Below the pieces are notes generated by a model, which saw only the letters and a program-made list of their open reading frames with translations, was not told the origin of the DNA and did not search any database. A stretch of 49,466 bases of DNA from Solirubrobacterales bacterium. Lineage in GTDB: Bacteria; Actinomycetota; Thermoleophilia; Solirubrobacterales; 70-9. The DNA is taken from positions 1 through 49,466 of the forward strand of contig JAICSS010000020.1 in assembly GCA_025936755.1 (NCBI GenBank), in the 5' to 3' direction. Position numbers and translations under genes: made by a program. How positions within the stretch are numbered: the first letter of the stretch is position 1; each line of letters begins with the position of its first letter. Below, in pieces: positions 1 through 7,836 of the stretch.

Positions 1-827
1 CCTGCGCCGGCCTCGGCAAATACGGCGCCGCCAAGGTCTACCGGGCCAAGAGCGTTCCCGAGGGCCTGGCCCAGCCGATCGTCGACGCGATGGCAAAGGT
101 CATCGGCGACCAAGGCTTCTCCTACGCCCTGTTCGGCGGCGGCCTGCTCGGTTTCGAGATCGGCGCCGGCCTAACCGCCCGCCTCAACGCCGGTGTGACG
201 ATGGAGGTCACCGCGGTCAAAGTCCAGGACGGGAAGCTGGTCGTCGAGCGGCCGATCCTGCAGGACTCCGAGATCGCCGACGTCGGCTACGTCTCCGAGC
301 CCGGCATCATCATCGGCCGCCTCAACGCCTTCGACACCAACGAGTCCGGCGGCAGCGCCGAGGTCGTCGACGTCGACGTCGAGGTCTCCGAGTGGTCGAC
401 CAAGGCGAAGCTGGTCCAGCGCGGCGAGCAGCGCGGCGCCGACGTCAACATCGAGGACGCCGACATCCTCGTCGGCGGCGGCCGCGGTCTCGGCGCCAAA
501 GAGGGCTTCGAGCTCTGCGAGCAGCTGGCCGAGTCGATGGGCGGCGCCGTCGCCGCGACCCGAGCGGTCGTCGACGCCGGCTGGTACCCCTACGCGGCCC
601 AGATCGGCCAGACCGGGAAGACGGTGGCGCCGAAGCTGTACCTCGCCGCCGGCGTCTCCGGGGCGATCCAGCACAAGGTCGGGATGCAGAACTCGGAGAA
701 CATCCTCGCGATCAACAAGGACCCGAACGCGCCGATCTTCGAGTTCTCGGACCTCGGCGTCGTCGGCGATCTCCACAAGATCGTCCCGAAGCTGACCGAG
801 GCGATCAAAGCCAAGAGGGGAGGCTGA
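1..827 (+). CDS. etfA: Electron transfer flavoprotein subunit alpha, 5' end outside the window
   Basis: The frame is open from the first bases of the window, so the N-terminus lies upstream and the ATG at 90 is internal. The C-terminal FAD-binding domain is clear: VGGGRGLG, then an AATRAVVDAGW stretch, the QIGQTGKTVAPKLY loop, GVSGAIQHKVGM and AINKDPNAPIFE. EtfA pairs with EtfB (not in view) as a soluble FAD heterodimer that collects electrons from acyl-CoA and other dehydrogenases and passes them to ETF-quinone oxidoreductase. That oxidoreductase is encoded 39 bases downstream on the same strand, which supports one electron-transfer operon. Confidence 0.96.
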   Translation, partial: CAGLGKYGAAKVYRAKSVPEGLAQPIVDAMAKVIGDQGFSYALFGGGLLGFEIGAGLTARLNAGVTMEVTAVKVQDGKLVVERPILQDSEIADVGYVSEPGIIIGRLNAFDTNESGGSAEVVDVDVEVSEWSTKAKLVQRGEQRGADVNIEDADILVGGGRGLGAKEGFELCEQLAESMGGAVAATRAVVDAGWYPYAAQIGQTGKTVAPKLYLAAGVSGAIQHKVGMQNSENILAINKDPNAPIFEFSDLGVVGDLHKIVPKLTEAIKAKRGG

Positions 828-866
828 GCTTCGGCTCGGTCTCCTTTAGACCCCAAGGAGTCATAG

Positions 867-2570
867 ATGCCCGCCGTCGCACCCGCTGAGTTCCCGCCGC
901 CGTTCGACTCCGCCGACGTGATCGGTCCGCCGACCGACGCGCCCGAGGATCGGATCGAGGTCGGGGTAGCGATCGTCGGCGGCGGGCCCGCGGGCCTGGC
1001 CTGCGCGAACAAGCTCCTGCAGCTGCTCGAGGACGAGCCGGAGCTGACCGAGAAGCTGGGCGAAGTCCCGGTCGCGGTGATCGAGAAGGGCAAAGTCGCC
1101 GGCGCCCACCTGCTCTCCGGGGCGAACATGAAGCCCTCGGCGATGGAAGAGCTCTTCCCCGACCTGCCGAAGGAGGAGTGGCCGGTCTACCAGGAGGTCA
1201 CCAAGGACGCCGTCTACCTGCTGACCAAGAAAGCGGCGCTGCCCCTGAAGCCGATGCCGCCGAACTTCAAGAACCACGGCAACTACGTCACCTCGGTCTC
1301 GAAGCTGGGACGCTTCCTCGCCGAGAAAGCCGAAGAGGCCGGCGCCTACATCCTCAGCGAGACCGCGGCGACGAAACTGCTGGTCGAGGACCGGATCGTC
1401 AAGGGCGTGCGCTCCGGCGACCGCGGCCGCGGCAAGGAGGGCGAAGAGCTCGCCAACTTCGAGCCCGGCTCCGACGTCGTCGCCAAGGCGACCGTCCTCG
1501 CCGAGGGCACCGTCGGCCACCTCACCTACGCCGCCTACGACTACTTCGACATGCACGGCGCCGACCCGATGCGCTGGGAGCTCGGGGTGAAAGAGGTCTG
1601 GGAGGTCAAGGAGCCGCTCGACCGCGTCATCCACACGATGGGCTGGCCGCTGCGCAAATCGCCGCGCTTCAACGAGTTCGGCGGCAGCTTCATCTACCCG
1701 ATGGGCGAGGACAAGATCTGCATCGGCCTCGTCGCCGGCCTCGACTACACCGACGCCACCTTCAGCGTCCACGACGCCCTGCAGCTGATGAAGACCCACC
1801 CCTTCATCAAGAAGCTGATCGAGGGCGGCAAACGGGTCGCCTGGGGCGCGAAGACGATCCCCTCCGGCGGCTACTTCTCGATGCCCAAGCGCCTCGCGGT
1901 GCCCGGGATGATGGTCGCCGGCGACGCCGCCAGCATGGTCAACGTGCCGACGCTGAAGGGCGTCCACTACGCGATGCACGCCGGCATGTACGCCGCGGAG
2001 ACGATCGTCGACTCGCTGAAGCAGGACATCGACTCGGTCAACTTCGAGGCCTACGACGACAAGGTCCGCAACTCGCTGATCGAGAAGGAGATCAAGCAGT
2101 CGCGCAACATGCGCCAGCCCTTCTCCAAGGGCTTCTTCATGGGCGGCGCGATCGTCTCGGCGATGACCGTGACCAAAGGCGCCTTCCCCGGCGGCCACTG
2201 GAGCCAGGAGCACGACTCGGAGATCGAGATGGACCTCGGCAAGGCGGGGGACATGTACCCCAAGGCCGACAACGAGCTGACCTTCAACAAGCTGGACAGC
2301 GTCTTCCTCTCAGGCAACGCCACCCGCGACGACGCCCCCAACCACGTCCGCGTCCAGACCCACGTCCCCCGCGAGGTCGCCCAGACCTGGGTCTCGATGT
2401 GCCCGGCCCAGGTCTACGAGATCCCCGAGGACCAGCTGGAGAGCGGCACCGCCGAGGTCGACGTCCACGTCACCGCCTCCAACTGCGTCCAGTGCGGTGC
2501 GATCACCGCCAAGGGCGGCCGCCTGACCCTGCCCGAGGGCGGCGACGGCCCGCTGTACCAGGAGACCTGA
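867..2570 (+). CDS. Electron transfer flavoprotein-quinone oxidoreductase (ETF-QO)
   Basis: Membrane-associated flavoprotein of 567 residues, close to family length, that moves electrons from reduced ETF into the quinone pool. An FAD-binding GGGPAGLACA motif lies at about residues 37-46, and the central segment with KGVHYAMHAGMYAAETI is typical of the FixC/ETF-QO fold. The C-terminal ferredoxin-like part has CPAQVYEI (Cys512) and NCVQC (Cys540, Cys543), but the third Cys of the usual CxxCxxC is an Ile, so only three of the four expected 4Fe-4S ligands are visible. The start is supported by AAGGAG at 855-860, six bases before the ATG. It follows etfA directly. Confidence 0.94.
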   Translation: MPAVAPAEFPPPFDSADVIGPPTDAPEDRIEVGVAIVGGGPAGLACANKLLQLLEDEPELTEKLGEVPVAVIEKGKVAGAHLLSGANMKPSAMEELFPDLPKEEWPVYQEVTKDAVYLLTKKAALPLKPMPPNFKNHGNYVTSVSKLGRFLAEKAEEAGAYILSETAATKLLVEDRIVKGVRSGDRGRGKEGEELANFEPGSDVVAKATVLAEGTVGHLTYAAYDYFDMHGADPMRWELGVKEVWEVKEPLDRVIHTMGWPLRKSPRFNEFGGSFIYPMGEDKICIGLVAGLDYTDATFSVHDALQLMKTHPFIKKLIEGGKRVAWGAKTIPSGGYFSMPKRLAVPGMMVAGDAASMVNVPTLKGVHYAMHAGMYAAETIVDSLKQDIDSVNFEAYDDKVRNSLIEKEIKQSRNMRQPFSKGFFMGGAIVSAMTVTKGAFPGGHWSQEHDSEIEMDLGKAGDMYPKADNELTFNKLDSVFLSGNATRDDAPNHVRVQTHVPREVAQTWVSMCPAQVYEIPEDQLESGTAEVDVHVTASNCVQCGAITAKGGRLTLPEGGDGPLYQET

Positions 2571-2578
2571 GCAGGGCA

Positions 2579-2584
2579 TAGCCT
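2579..2584 (+). promoter_or_regulatory. Candidate -10 box of a leaderless transcript
   Basis: TAGCCT lies exactly six bases before the GTG at 2591 and no Shine-Dalgarno sequence lies between. The same TANNNT-N6-start layout recurs at several genes in this window. Confidence 0.4.
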
Positions 2585-2590
2585 GGCGCC

Positions 2591-3454
2591 GTGCAGGCGC
2601 TGGGCATAGCTGCGGCGATCACGGCCTCGCTGCTCTACAACACCTCGATTGCGCTGCAGGCGCTGCAGGCACGGAAGGTGCCGGAGGACCATTCGCTGCG
2701 GCCGTCGCTGCTCGGTCGGCTGGCCCGCAACCGGCGCTGGCTGGGGGCGACCGCGCTGGGCTTGCTGGGGTGGCCGTTCGAGATCGCGGCGCTGCTGCTG
2801 GCGCCGCTGACGGTGGTGCAGCCGTGCCTGGCGAGCGGGCTGATCCTCCTGCTCTGGCTGGGGACCACGCGGTTGGGGGAGACGCCGGGATCACGCGAGC
2901 TCCTCGCCGTGGCGGCGATCGTCGTCGGGATCGGCGGCGTCGCCTGGGCGGCGCCGGAGCGGACGACCGCCCACGCCACCGCCGGAGCCATCGCCCTGGC
3001 GCTCGTGCTGGTCGCGCTACCGGTGCTGGCTCCCTATGCGGCTCGCGGGCGCGCGGGCGCCGCCGGCTCCCTTGCCGTTCTCAGCGCCGGCTGCGGCTAT
3101 GCCTGGACGGCGATCGCCAGCAAGCTGCTGACCGACGAGCTGGCGAACGGGGCCCTGCTGCTCGCGGCCCTCTGGCTCGCCACCGCCGCCGCTTCGGAGG
3201 GGTTGGCGCTGTTGAGCGAGATGAGCGCTCTGCAGCGGCGGCCGGCGACGCGCGTCGCTCCGGCGATGTTCGCCGTCCAGGTGCTGGTGCCGGTGGCGTT
3301 GGCGCCGCTGATCTTCGGCGAGTCCTGGGGGGAGACCCCGGCCGGAGGGGCGGCGCTGGCCGTTTTCATCGCCATCGCGGTGCTCGGGGCCGTGTTCCTG
3401 TCCGGCTCGCGCGCGGTCGGGAGGGTGGTCGAGTCCGCACATGTCGAGGATTGA
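2591..3454 (+). CDS. DMT/EamA-like integral membrane transporter
   Basis: A 287-residue protein made almost entirely of hydrophobic helices, about nine or ten by eye, with short basic connecting loops. Organisation and length resemble the drug/metabolite transporter superfamily, including the NIPA-like branch; the first helix is followed by a basic patch and then by the GWPFEIAALLLAPLTVVQP pair of helices. The substrate cannot be read from sequence. The GTG start sits 20 bases after the ETF-QO stop and lacks a Shine-Dalgarno, but TAGCCT ends six bases before it, so it may also be transcribed as a leaderless mRNA. Confidence 0.8.
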   Translation: MQALGIAAAITASLLYNTSIALQALQARKVPEDHSLRPSLLGRLARNRRWLGATALGLLGWPFEIAALLLAPLTVVQPCLASGLILLLWLGTTRLGETPGSRELLAVAAIVVGIGGVAWAAPERTTAHATAGAIALALVLVALPVLAPYAARGRAGAAGSLAVLSAGCGYAWTAIASKLLTDELANGALLLAALWLATAAASEGLALLSEMSALQRRPATRVAPAMFAVQVLVPVALAPLIFGESWGETPAGGAALAVFIAIAVLGAVFLSGSRAVGRVVESAHVED

Positions 3455-3491
3455 GTGCCCAGGGATCGGGTGCAGGCTCCGGTTCCGCTGG

Positions 3492-3497
3492 TAGATT
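3492..3497 (+). promoter_or_regulatory. Candidate -10 box for the aminotransferase/epimerase-GT/deacetylase operon
   Basis: TAGATT in the gap after the transporter gene. It would give a leader of roughly 65 bases that carries an AAGGAG at 3563-3568 just before the aminotransferase frame. No convincing -35 hexamer is visible. Confidence 0.3.
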
Positions 3498-3570
3498 CAA
3501 CGCCGCCTATGGCGATGCAGTTTGTCTAGTCCGGCCGAGGCAGAGACCCAGCCACAGCCACCAAGGAGCC

Positions 3571-4611
3571 ATCGTAGGCGCCGCAGAGAACACTCTGCCC
3601 GACGCGAGCAAGTTCGCAATCGGGTTCGACCACCGCGACCGTGCGCGGCTGTTCGAGCTCTGGACCGAGATCCTCGACTCAGAGCAATGGTCCGAGGGCG
3701 CAAAGCTGAAGGCCTTCGAGCAGCGCTGGGAGCAGTGGAACGGGCTGCCGGCCCTCGGCCTCTCGAGCTGGGCCGGAGGGGCCCTGGCCGCGCTCGAGTT
3801 CGCCGGCGCCAGGGGCGAGACGGTGCTCTGCCCCTCCAACACCTTCATGGCGACGCCGCTGGCCGCGATCAACGCCGGCGCCGAGGTCGAGCTCGTCGAC
3901 TGCAACCGCGAGGACCTCTGCATGTCCTTTGCCGACTTCGAGCGCAAGGCCGAGCGGCATGAACCGCGGGCCGCGATCCTCGTCCACATCGGCGGCCACA
4001 TCGCCTTCGACGCCGAACGGATCGCGGCTTACTGTCGCGACAACGGCATCTTCCTGCTCGAGGACTGCGCCCATGCCCATGGGGCCGACTGGAACGGCAC
4101 CAGGCCGGGCGGTTTCGGCGACGCCGGCGTCTACTCGCTGTACGCGACCAAGACGGTCTCCAGCGGCGAGGGTGGGGTGCTGGTCTCCAGCAATCCCGAC
4201 CTGATCGAGTTCGCCGCCAAGTTCCGCAACTACGGCAAGTTCGAGCACGAGGTCGACGGCCTCAATTTCCGGATGAGCGAGTTCACCGCCGCCCTCGCCC
4301 TCGTCGGGGCGGAACGGATCGAGGAGATCGTCGCCTGGAAGAACCACTACGCGCGGGAGCGTGTCGACCCGCTCCATCCAGCCCGTCTCGAGCTGCCCGA
4401 CGGGATGACCTCGGGCCTCTACAAGTACATCGTCTTCGAACCGATCGAGAAATCGACGGGGCGGGTCTACGACCAGCCCTGCCATCGGATCATGGGCCGC
4501 TCCGAGGAGCTGCCCAACACCGACTGGGTTGCCGAGAATCACTGGTGCGTGCCGCTCTACTACCGACCCGAGAGCCGCGAGGCCGCACTGGGCGCGAAGG
4601 AGGAGTCATGA
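3571..4611 (+). CDS. DegT/DnrJ/EryC1/StrS-type PLP-dependent sugar aminotransferase
   Basis: Fold type I aminotransferase of the nucleotide-sugar family (aspartate-aminotransferase superfamily). It shows the AGGALAALEFAG segment, CPSNTFMATPLAAINAGAE, the EDCAHAHGA motif with its PLP-contacting Asp, and the Schiff-base lysine in YATKTVSSGEGG (about residue 194 from this start). These enzymes usually aminate keto-sugar nucleotides. The coding frame begins beside a strong AAGGAG (3563-3568), yet there is no in-frame ATG, GTG or TTG near it; ATC at 3571 or CTG at 3595 are the only nearby options, and the next in-frame ATG (3847) is deep in the domain. The start given here is therefore provisional. 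The stop overlaps the next start (ATGA). Confidence 0.88.
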   Translation: MVGAAENTLPDASKFAIGFDHRDRARLFELWTEILDSEQWSEGAKLKAFEQRWEQWNGLPALGLSSWAGGALAALEFAGARGETVLCPSNTFMATPLAAINAGAEVELVDCNREDLCMSFADFERKAERHEPRAAILVHIGGHIAFDAERIAAYCRDNGIFLLEDCAHAHGADWNGTRPGGFGDAGVYSLYATKTVSSGEGGVLVSSNPDLIEFAAKFRNYGKFEHEVDGLNFRMSEFTAALALVGAERIEEIVAWKNHYARERVDPLHPARLELPDGMTSGLYKYIVFEPIEKSTGRVYDQPCHRIMGRSEELPNTDWVAENHWCVPLYYRPESREAALGAKEES

Positions 4612-6932
4612 GGGTTCTGGTGACCGGAGGCGGAGGCTTCATCGGCTCTCACGTCGTCGACCGCTTGCTCGAGCGACGGGTGACGCCGCGCATCTTCGAC
4701 CTCAGCGCCTCGCCCTACCACTCGCCGCTGGAAGTCGAGACCTTCACCGGCAGCATCACCGACCCCGCCAACCTCGACCTGGCGATGCGCGACTGCGACG
4801 CCGTCATCCACCTCGCTGCGGTCGCCGACGTCGGCCACGTCCATGCCGATCCTGTGCTGGCCGAGGAGGTCAACACCCGCGGCACCCTCAACGTGCTCGA
4901 GGCTGCCTGCCGCGCCAAGGTAGGTCGTGTCGTCTACGGCTCGACCACCTGGGTCTACAGCGATTGCGTCGAGCAGGAGGTCGACGAGGAGACGCCGATC
5001 CCGGCTCCGCGTCACCTCTACACCGCGACCAAGCTGGCGGGTGAGACCTACTGCGCCGGCTATGCCGAGCTCTTCGAGCTCGAGAGCACGATCCTCCGCT
5101 TCGGCATCCCCTACGGGCCGCGCGCCCGCGCCGCCGGCGTCGTCGCCAAGTTCACCGACCTCGCCTTCGAAGGCAAGCCGCTGACGATCGCCGGCGACGG
5201 CAGTACGACCCGCAGCTTCATCTACGTCGAGGACCTCGCCGACGGCATCGTCGCCGCCCTCGAGCCCGAGGCGGCCGGTCGCACCTACAACCTCTCCGGC
5301 GAGGAGGTGGTGACGATCCTTGAAATCGCCGAGCGGGTCCAGGAAAACACCGACGACTGCGAGATCGTCCACACCCCGCCGCGACCGGGCGACTTCCCCG
5401 GCAAGGCGATCTCCAACGAGCGCGCGCTGGAGGAGCTGGGCTGGAAGGCGGACACCAGCTTCAAGGAGGGGGTCCGTCGGTATGTCGAATGGGTCCGCTC
5501 GAGCACCCGGCCGCCGGACCCGGTGCCGGGCAAGAAGCCGTCGCTGAACGGCAACGAACACGCCGCCGGGGCGCTGCTCGCGGGGGCCTCGCGCTTCGAA
5601 GAGCGCGAGCCGCGGGTGCTGATCCTCTCCGCCGACATCGGCGAGGGCCACGACCTGCCGGCGCGGATCATCAAGGCCGACATCGAAGAGGCGTACCCGG
5701 GTGCCGAAGTCGAGATCGAGAACGGGCTCGAGGCGATGGGAAGGCTGGCGGCCTCGGTGCTCCGCAACGGCTCCAAGATCACCTTCCGCTGGGCCCCCTG
5801 GATCTATGACGTTCAGTACTGGCTGATCACCAGGTTCGCTCCCACCCGCTGGCTTTTCCAGCGCATCGGCCAGCTGACCTCCGCCGGCGGGGTGCTGCGG
5901 CTGGTCGAGGAAAGCGATCCCGACGTCGTCATCTCCACCTACCCGGGGGTCACCGCGGTGCTGGGGATGCTGCGCGAAAGCGGGCGCCTGCAGGTCCCGG
6001 TGCAGTCGGCGATCACCGACCTGGCCGGGCTGCGCTACTGGGCGCATCCCGGGGTCGACCTTCACTACGTGACCCATCCGGAGTCGATCGAGGAAGTGGA
6101 GAGACTGGCCGGCCCGGGGACCGTCGAGTGGATGCGGCCGCCGGTCTCCCGCGAGTTCCTGATGCCGCGGACCCGCCGCGACGCTCGCGAGGCGCTCGAC
6201 GTACCGGCGCACGCCAGGCTCGTCCTCGTCTCCGGCGGGGGCTGGGGCGTCGGCGACCTCGAGGGTGCGATCAAGTCCGCCCTCTCCGGCGGCGACAGCC
6301 TCGTCGTCTGCATCACCGGCCGCAACGAGGCTCTGCGCGAACGCCTCGAGCAGCGCTTCGGCGACGACGAGCAGGTGCGGATACTCGGCTTCACCGAGCA
6401 GATGAGCGACTGGATGGCCGCCGCCGACGCGATGATCCACGCGACCGCCGGGCTGACCGTGCTCGAGGCGCATATCCGTGGCTGTCCGGTCGTCTCCTAC
6501 GGCTTCTCCGCCGGCCACCTGCGCGCCAACAACGCCGCCTTCGAGCGCTTCGGCCTCGCCGAGGTGGCTCGCTCCGAGCATGAGCTGGAGTCGGTCCTGC
6601 GCCACGTCACCCGTGAGCGGCAGGCGCCCGACTCCTCCTTTGCCTCGCTGCCCTCGATCGCCTCGCGGGCGCTGGACGTGCGCCCGCGGGTGAAGCCGCA
6701 GCCGGTCTGGCGGATGCGGACCGAGCGGGTCGCGGCGGCGGTAGCGGCGATGGCCGTGCTGGTGGTGATGATCCTCTCCGTAGTCAAGACCGAGAGTCCC
6801 TACAAGGTGGTCTCGACCCCGCTGAAGGGGCACATCCACATCATCACCGACGAGGACAAGGCTGCCGCCTCCTCCGGCGGGAAAGCGCCGCCGCAGTTGG
6901 CGCCGAGCTCGACGGCCTCCTCTTCTCGTTGA
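4608..6932 (+). CDS. Fusion: NAD-dependent sugar epimerase/dehydratase + MGDG-synthase-like glycosyltransferase + C-terminal membrane anchor
   Basis: A 774-residue multidomain protein. Residues 1 to about 310 are an extended short-chain dehydrogenase (TGGGGFIGSH Rossmann motif, catalytic YTATK), as in nucleotide-sugar 4-epimerases or dehydratases. From about residue 335 a second enzyme begins with LILSADIGEGHDLPAR, the GxGH entry motif of the MGDG synthase/UgtP family, followed by a GT28-like C-terminal half (SGGGWGVGD, ITGRNEAL, HATAGLTVLEA). Residues about 708-726 form a transmembrane helix and a 48-residue Ser/Ala-rich tail follows, probably outside. It overlaps the aminotransferase stop by ATGA and the deacetylase by TTGA, indicating coupled translation. 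The acceptor and sugar are unknown. Confidence 0.9.
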   Translation: MRVLVTGGGGFIGSHVVDRLLERRVTPRIFDLSASPYHSPLEVETFTGSITDPANLDLAMRDCDAVIHLAAVADVGHVHADPVLAEEVNTRGTLNVLEAACRAKVGRVVYGSTTWVYSDCVEQEVDEETPIPAPRHLYTATKLAGETYCAGYAELFELESTILRFGIPYGPRARAAGVVAKFTDLAFEGKPLTIAGDGSTTRSFIYVEDLADGIVAALEPEAAGRTYNLSGEEVVTILEIAERVQENTDDCEIVHTPPRPGDFPGKAISNERALEELGWKADTSFKEGVRRYVEWVRSSTRPPDPVPGKKPSLNGNEHAAGALLAGASRFEEREPRVLILSADIGEGHDLPARIIKADIEEAYPGAEVEIENGLEAMGRLAASVLRNGSKITFRWAPWIYDVQYWLITRFAPTRWLFQRIGQLTSAGGVLRLVEESDPDVVISTYPGVTAVLGMLRESGRLQVPVQSAITDLAGLRYWAHPGVDLHYVTHPESIEEVERLAGPGTVEWMRPPVSREFLMPRTRRDAREALDVPAHARLVLVSGGGWGVGDLEGAIKSALSGGDSLVVCITGRNEALRERLEQRFGDDEQVRILGFTEQMSDWMAAADAMIHATAGLTVLEAHIRGCPVVSYGFSAGHLRANNAAFERFGLAEVARSEHELESVLRHVTRERQAPDSSFASLPSIASRALDVRPRVKPQPVWRMRTERVAAAVAAMAVLVVMILSVVKTESPYKVVSTPLKGHIHIITDEDKAAASSGGKAPPQLAPSSTASSSR

Positions 6933-7654
6933 TCCGGGTGCTCCCCGCGGCCGGCCTGGCCGCCGGCGCGCTCTGGCACGCCGGGCCGGCGCTGGCGCCG
7001 GTCGTGCCCGTGGTCGGCCGGGGTCTCGGCGTCGTCCGGCGCCAGGATGACCTCGACGGGGTGGCGCTCACCTTCGACGACGGCCCGCACCCGCAGGGCA
7101 CCGTCTCGGTCCTGGAGATCCTGCGCGAGCACGCCGCTCAGGCAACCTTCTTCCTCGCCGGCGAGCAGGTGGAGCGGCGGCCATCGCTGGCTGCGGAGAT
7201 CGTCGCTGCGGGGCACCGGGTGGAGCTGCACTGCCACCGCCATCGCAACCAGTTGCGGCTGACGCCGCGGATGCTGCTCGAAGACGCCGAGCGGGGAAGG
7301 GCGGCGATCGAGGAGGCGAGCGGGCAGGCGATCGCCGATTACAGGCCTCCTTACGGGATCTTCAGCGCCTCCGGCCTACGGGCGGTCCGGAGCCGGGGCT
7401 GGCGGCCGCTGCTGTGGTCGAAGTGGGGACGGGACTGGGATCGACGGGCGACGCCGGCGTCGATCGGCGATCGGATAACTGCCGGCGTCAGCGCCGGCGA
7501 CGTCCTCCTCCTGCACGACGCCGACTACTACAGCGCGCCGGGCTGCTGGGCGCGCACGGCCGCGGCCCTGCCGGCGATCCTCGAGCTGCTCGAGGCGCGC
7601 GGGCTGAAGTCGAGGCTGTTGCGCCGGGGCGGCGCCGCGACGACGGTCCACTGA
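6929..7654 (+). CDS. NodB-type polysaccharide deacetylase, membrane-anchored or secreted
   Basis: Family 4 carbohydrate esterase of 241 residues: hydrophobic N-terminus, then LTFDDGPHPQG (catalytic and metal Asp), a His-rich ELHCHRHRNQL segment replacing the usual HSxxH, YRPPYGIF (RPPYG motif) and DVLLLHDADYY near the end. Such enzymes remove acetyl groups from N-acetylhexosamines in glycans. The start is TTG within the TTGA that also ends the upstream fusion gene; a GTG at 6938 is the alternative. As the third gene of the operon it probably modifies the glycan or glycolipid made by the aminotransferase and the fusion protein. Confidence 0.9.
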   Translation: MIRVLPAAGLAAGALWHAGPALAPVVPVVGRGLGVVRRQDDLDGVALTFDDGPHPQGTVSVLEILREHAAQATFFLAGEQVERRPSLAAEIVAAGHRVELHCHRHRNQLRLTPRMLLEDAERGRAAIEEASGQAIADYRPPYGIFSASGLRAVRSRGWRPLLWSKWGRDWDRRATPASIGDRITAGVSAGDVLLLHDADYYSAPGCWARTAAALPAILELLEARGLKSRLLRRGGAATTVH

Positions 7655-7734
7655 TCGCAGCCGGCAAAGGCTTCGTCGAGGCGCTGGGCCATGGTGCTGC
7701 GGGGGCGATCCTGGTCGAAGATCTGCTTGGACAT
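7528..7734 (-). CDS. Candidate SOS-induced small protein, 68 residues, unrecognised
   Basis: Reads on the minus strand from an ATG at 7734. It is preceded by AGGAGG (7745-7750) and by a promoter whose -35 overlaps a perfect LexA-type box (7814-7827). The product starts MSKQIFDQDRPRSTMAQRLDEA, has one Cys and a Trp in its first half, no signal peptide and no membrane segment, and becomes Arg/Ala/Ser-rich where it overlaps the 3' end of the deacetylase gene antisense (7528-7654). I do not recognise a family. The C-terminal half could be fortuitous antisense coding, so the gene could be a degraded remnant or a genuine short protein. Confidence 0.42.
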   Translation of the reverse strand: MSKQIFDQDRPRSTMAQRLDEAFAGCDQWTVVAAPPRRNSLDFSPRASSSSRIAGRAAAVRAQQPGAL

Positions 7735-7788
7735 CGCGCTCCGTCCTCCTGTAGGGGTTGGGGAAGTTTCACCCCGCCCGTCGGACGA

Positions 7789-7817
7789 AAAATATGCTCT
7801 TTGCGATTGTTTGGGAA
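7789..7817 (-). promoter_or_regulatory. Promoter of the SOS small ORF
   Basis: On the minus strand TTCCCA (7817-7812) and TATTTT (7794-7789) are separated by exactly 17 bases, in a locally AT-rich stretch. The -35 element overlaps the LexA-type box, the normal layout for repression. Confidence 0.5.
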
Positions 7818-7827
7818 CGTTTGTTCG
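7814..7827 (-). promoter_or_regulatory. LexA (SOS) box
   Basis: CGAACAAACGTTCC on the minus strand matches the Gram-positive SOS consensus CGAACRNRYGTTYC at all positions. It lies ten bases after the stop of the alpha/beta hydrolase gene and upstream of the 68-residue ORF. Confidence 0.65.
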
Positions 7828-7836
7828 TTCGGGCAG

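Noticed and set aside
3509-3529. Six-codon leader ORF (MAMQFV) before the aminotransferase gene
   Set aside because: No ribosome binding site, no regulatory codon run and no paired attenuator stems; too short to support alone.
4560-6839. A 759-codon minus-strand frame opposite the epimerase-glycosyltransferase fusion
   Set aside because: Shadow of the plus-strand gene; no motif, no ribosome binding site, compositionally typical of antisense frames in GC-rich DNA.
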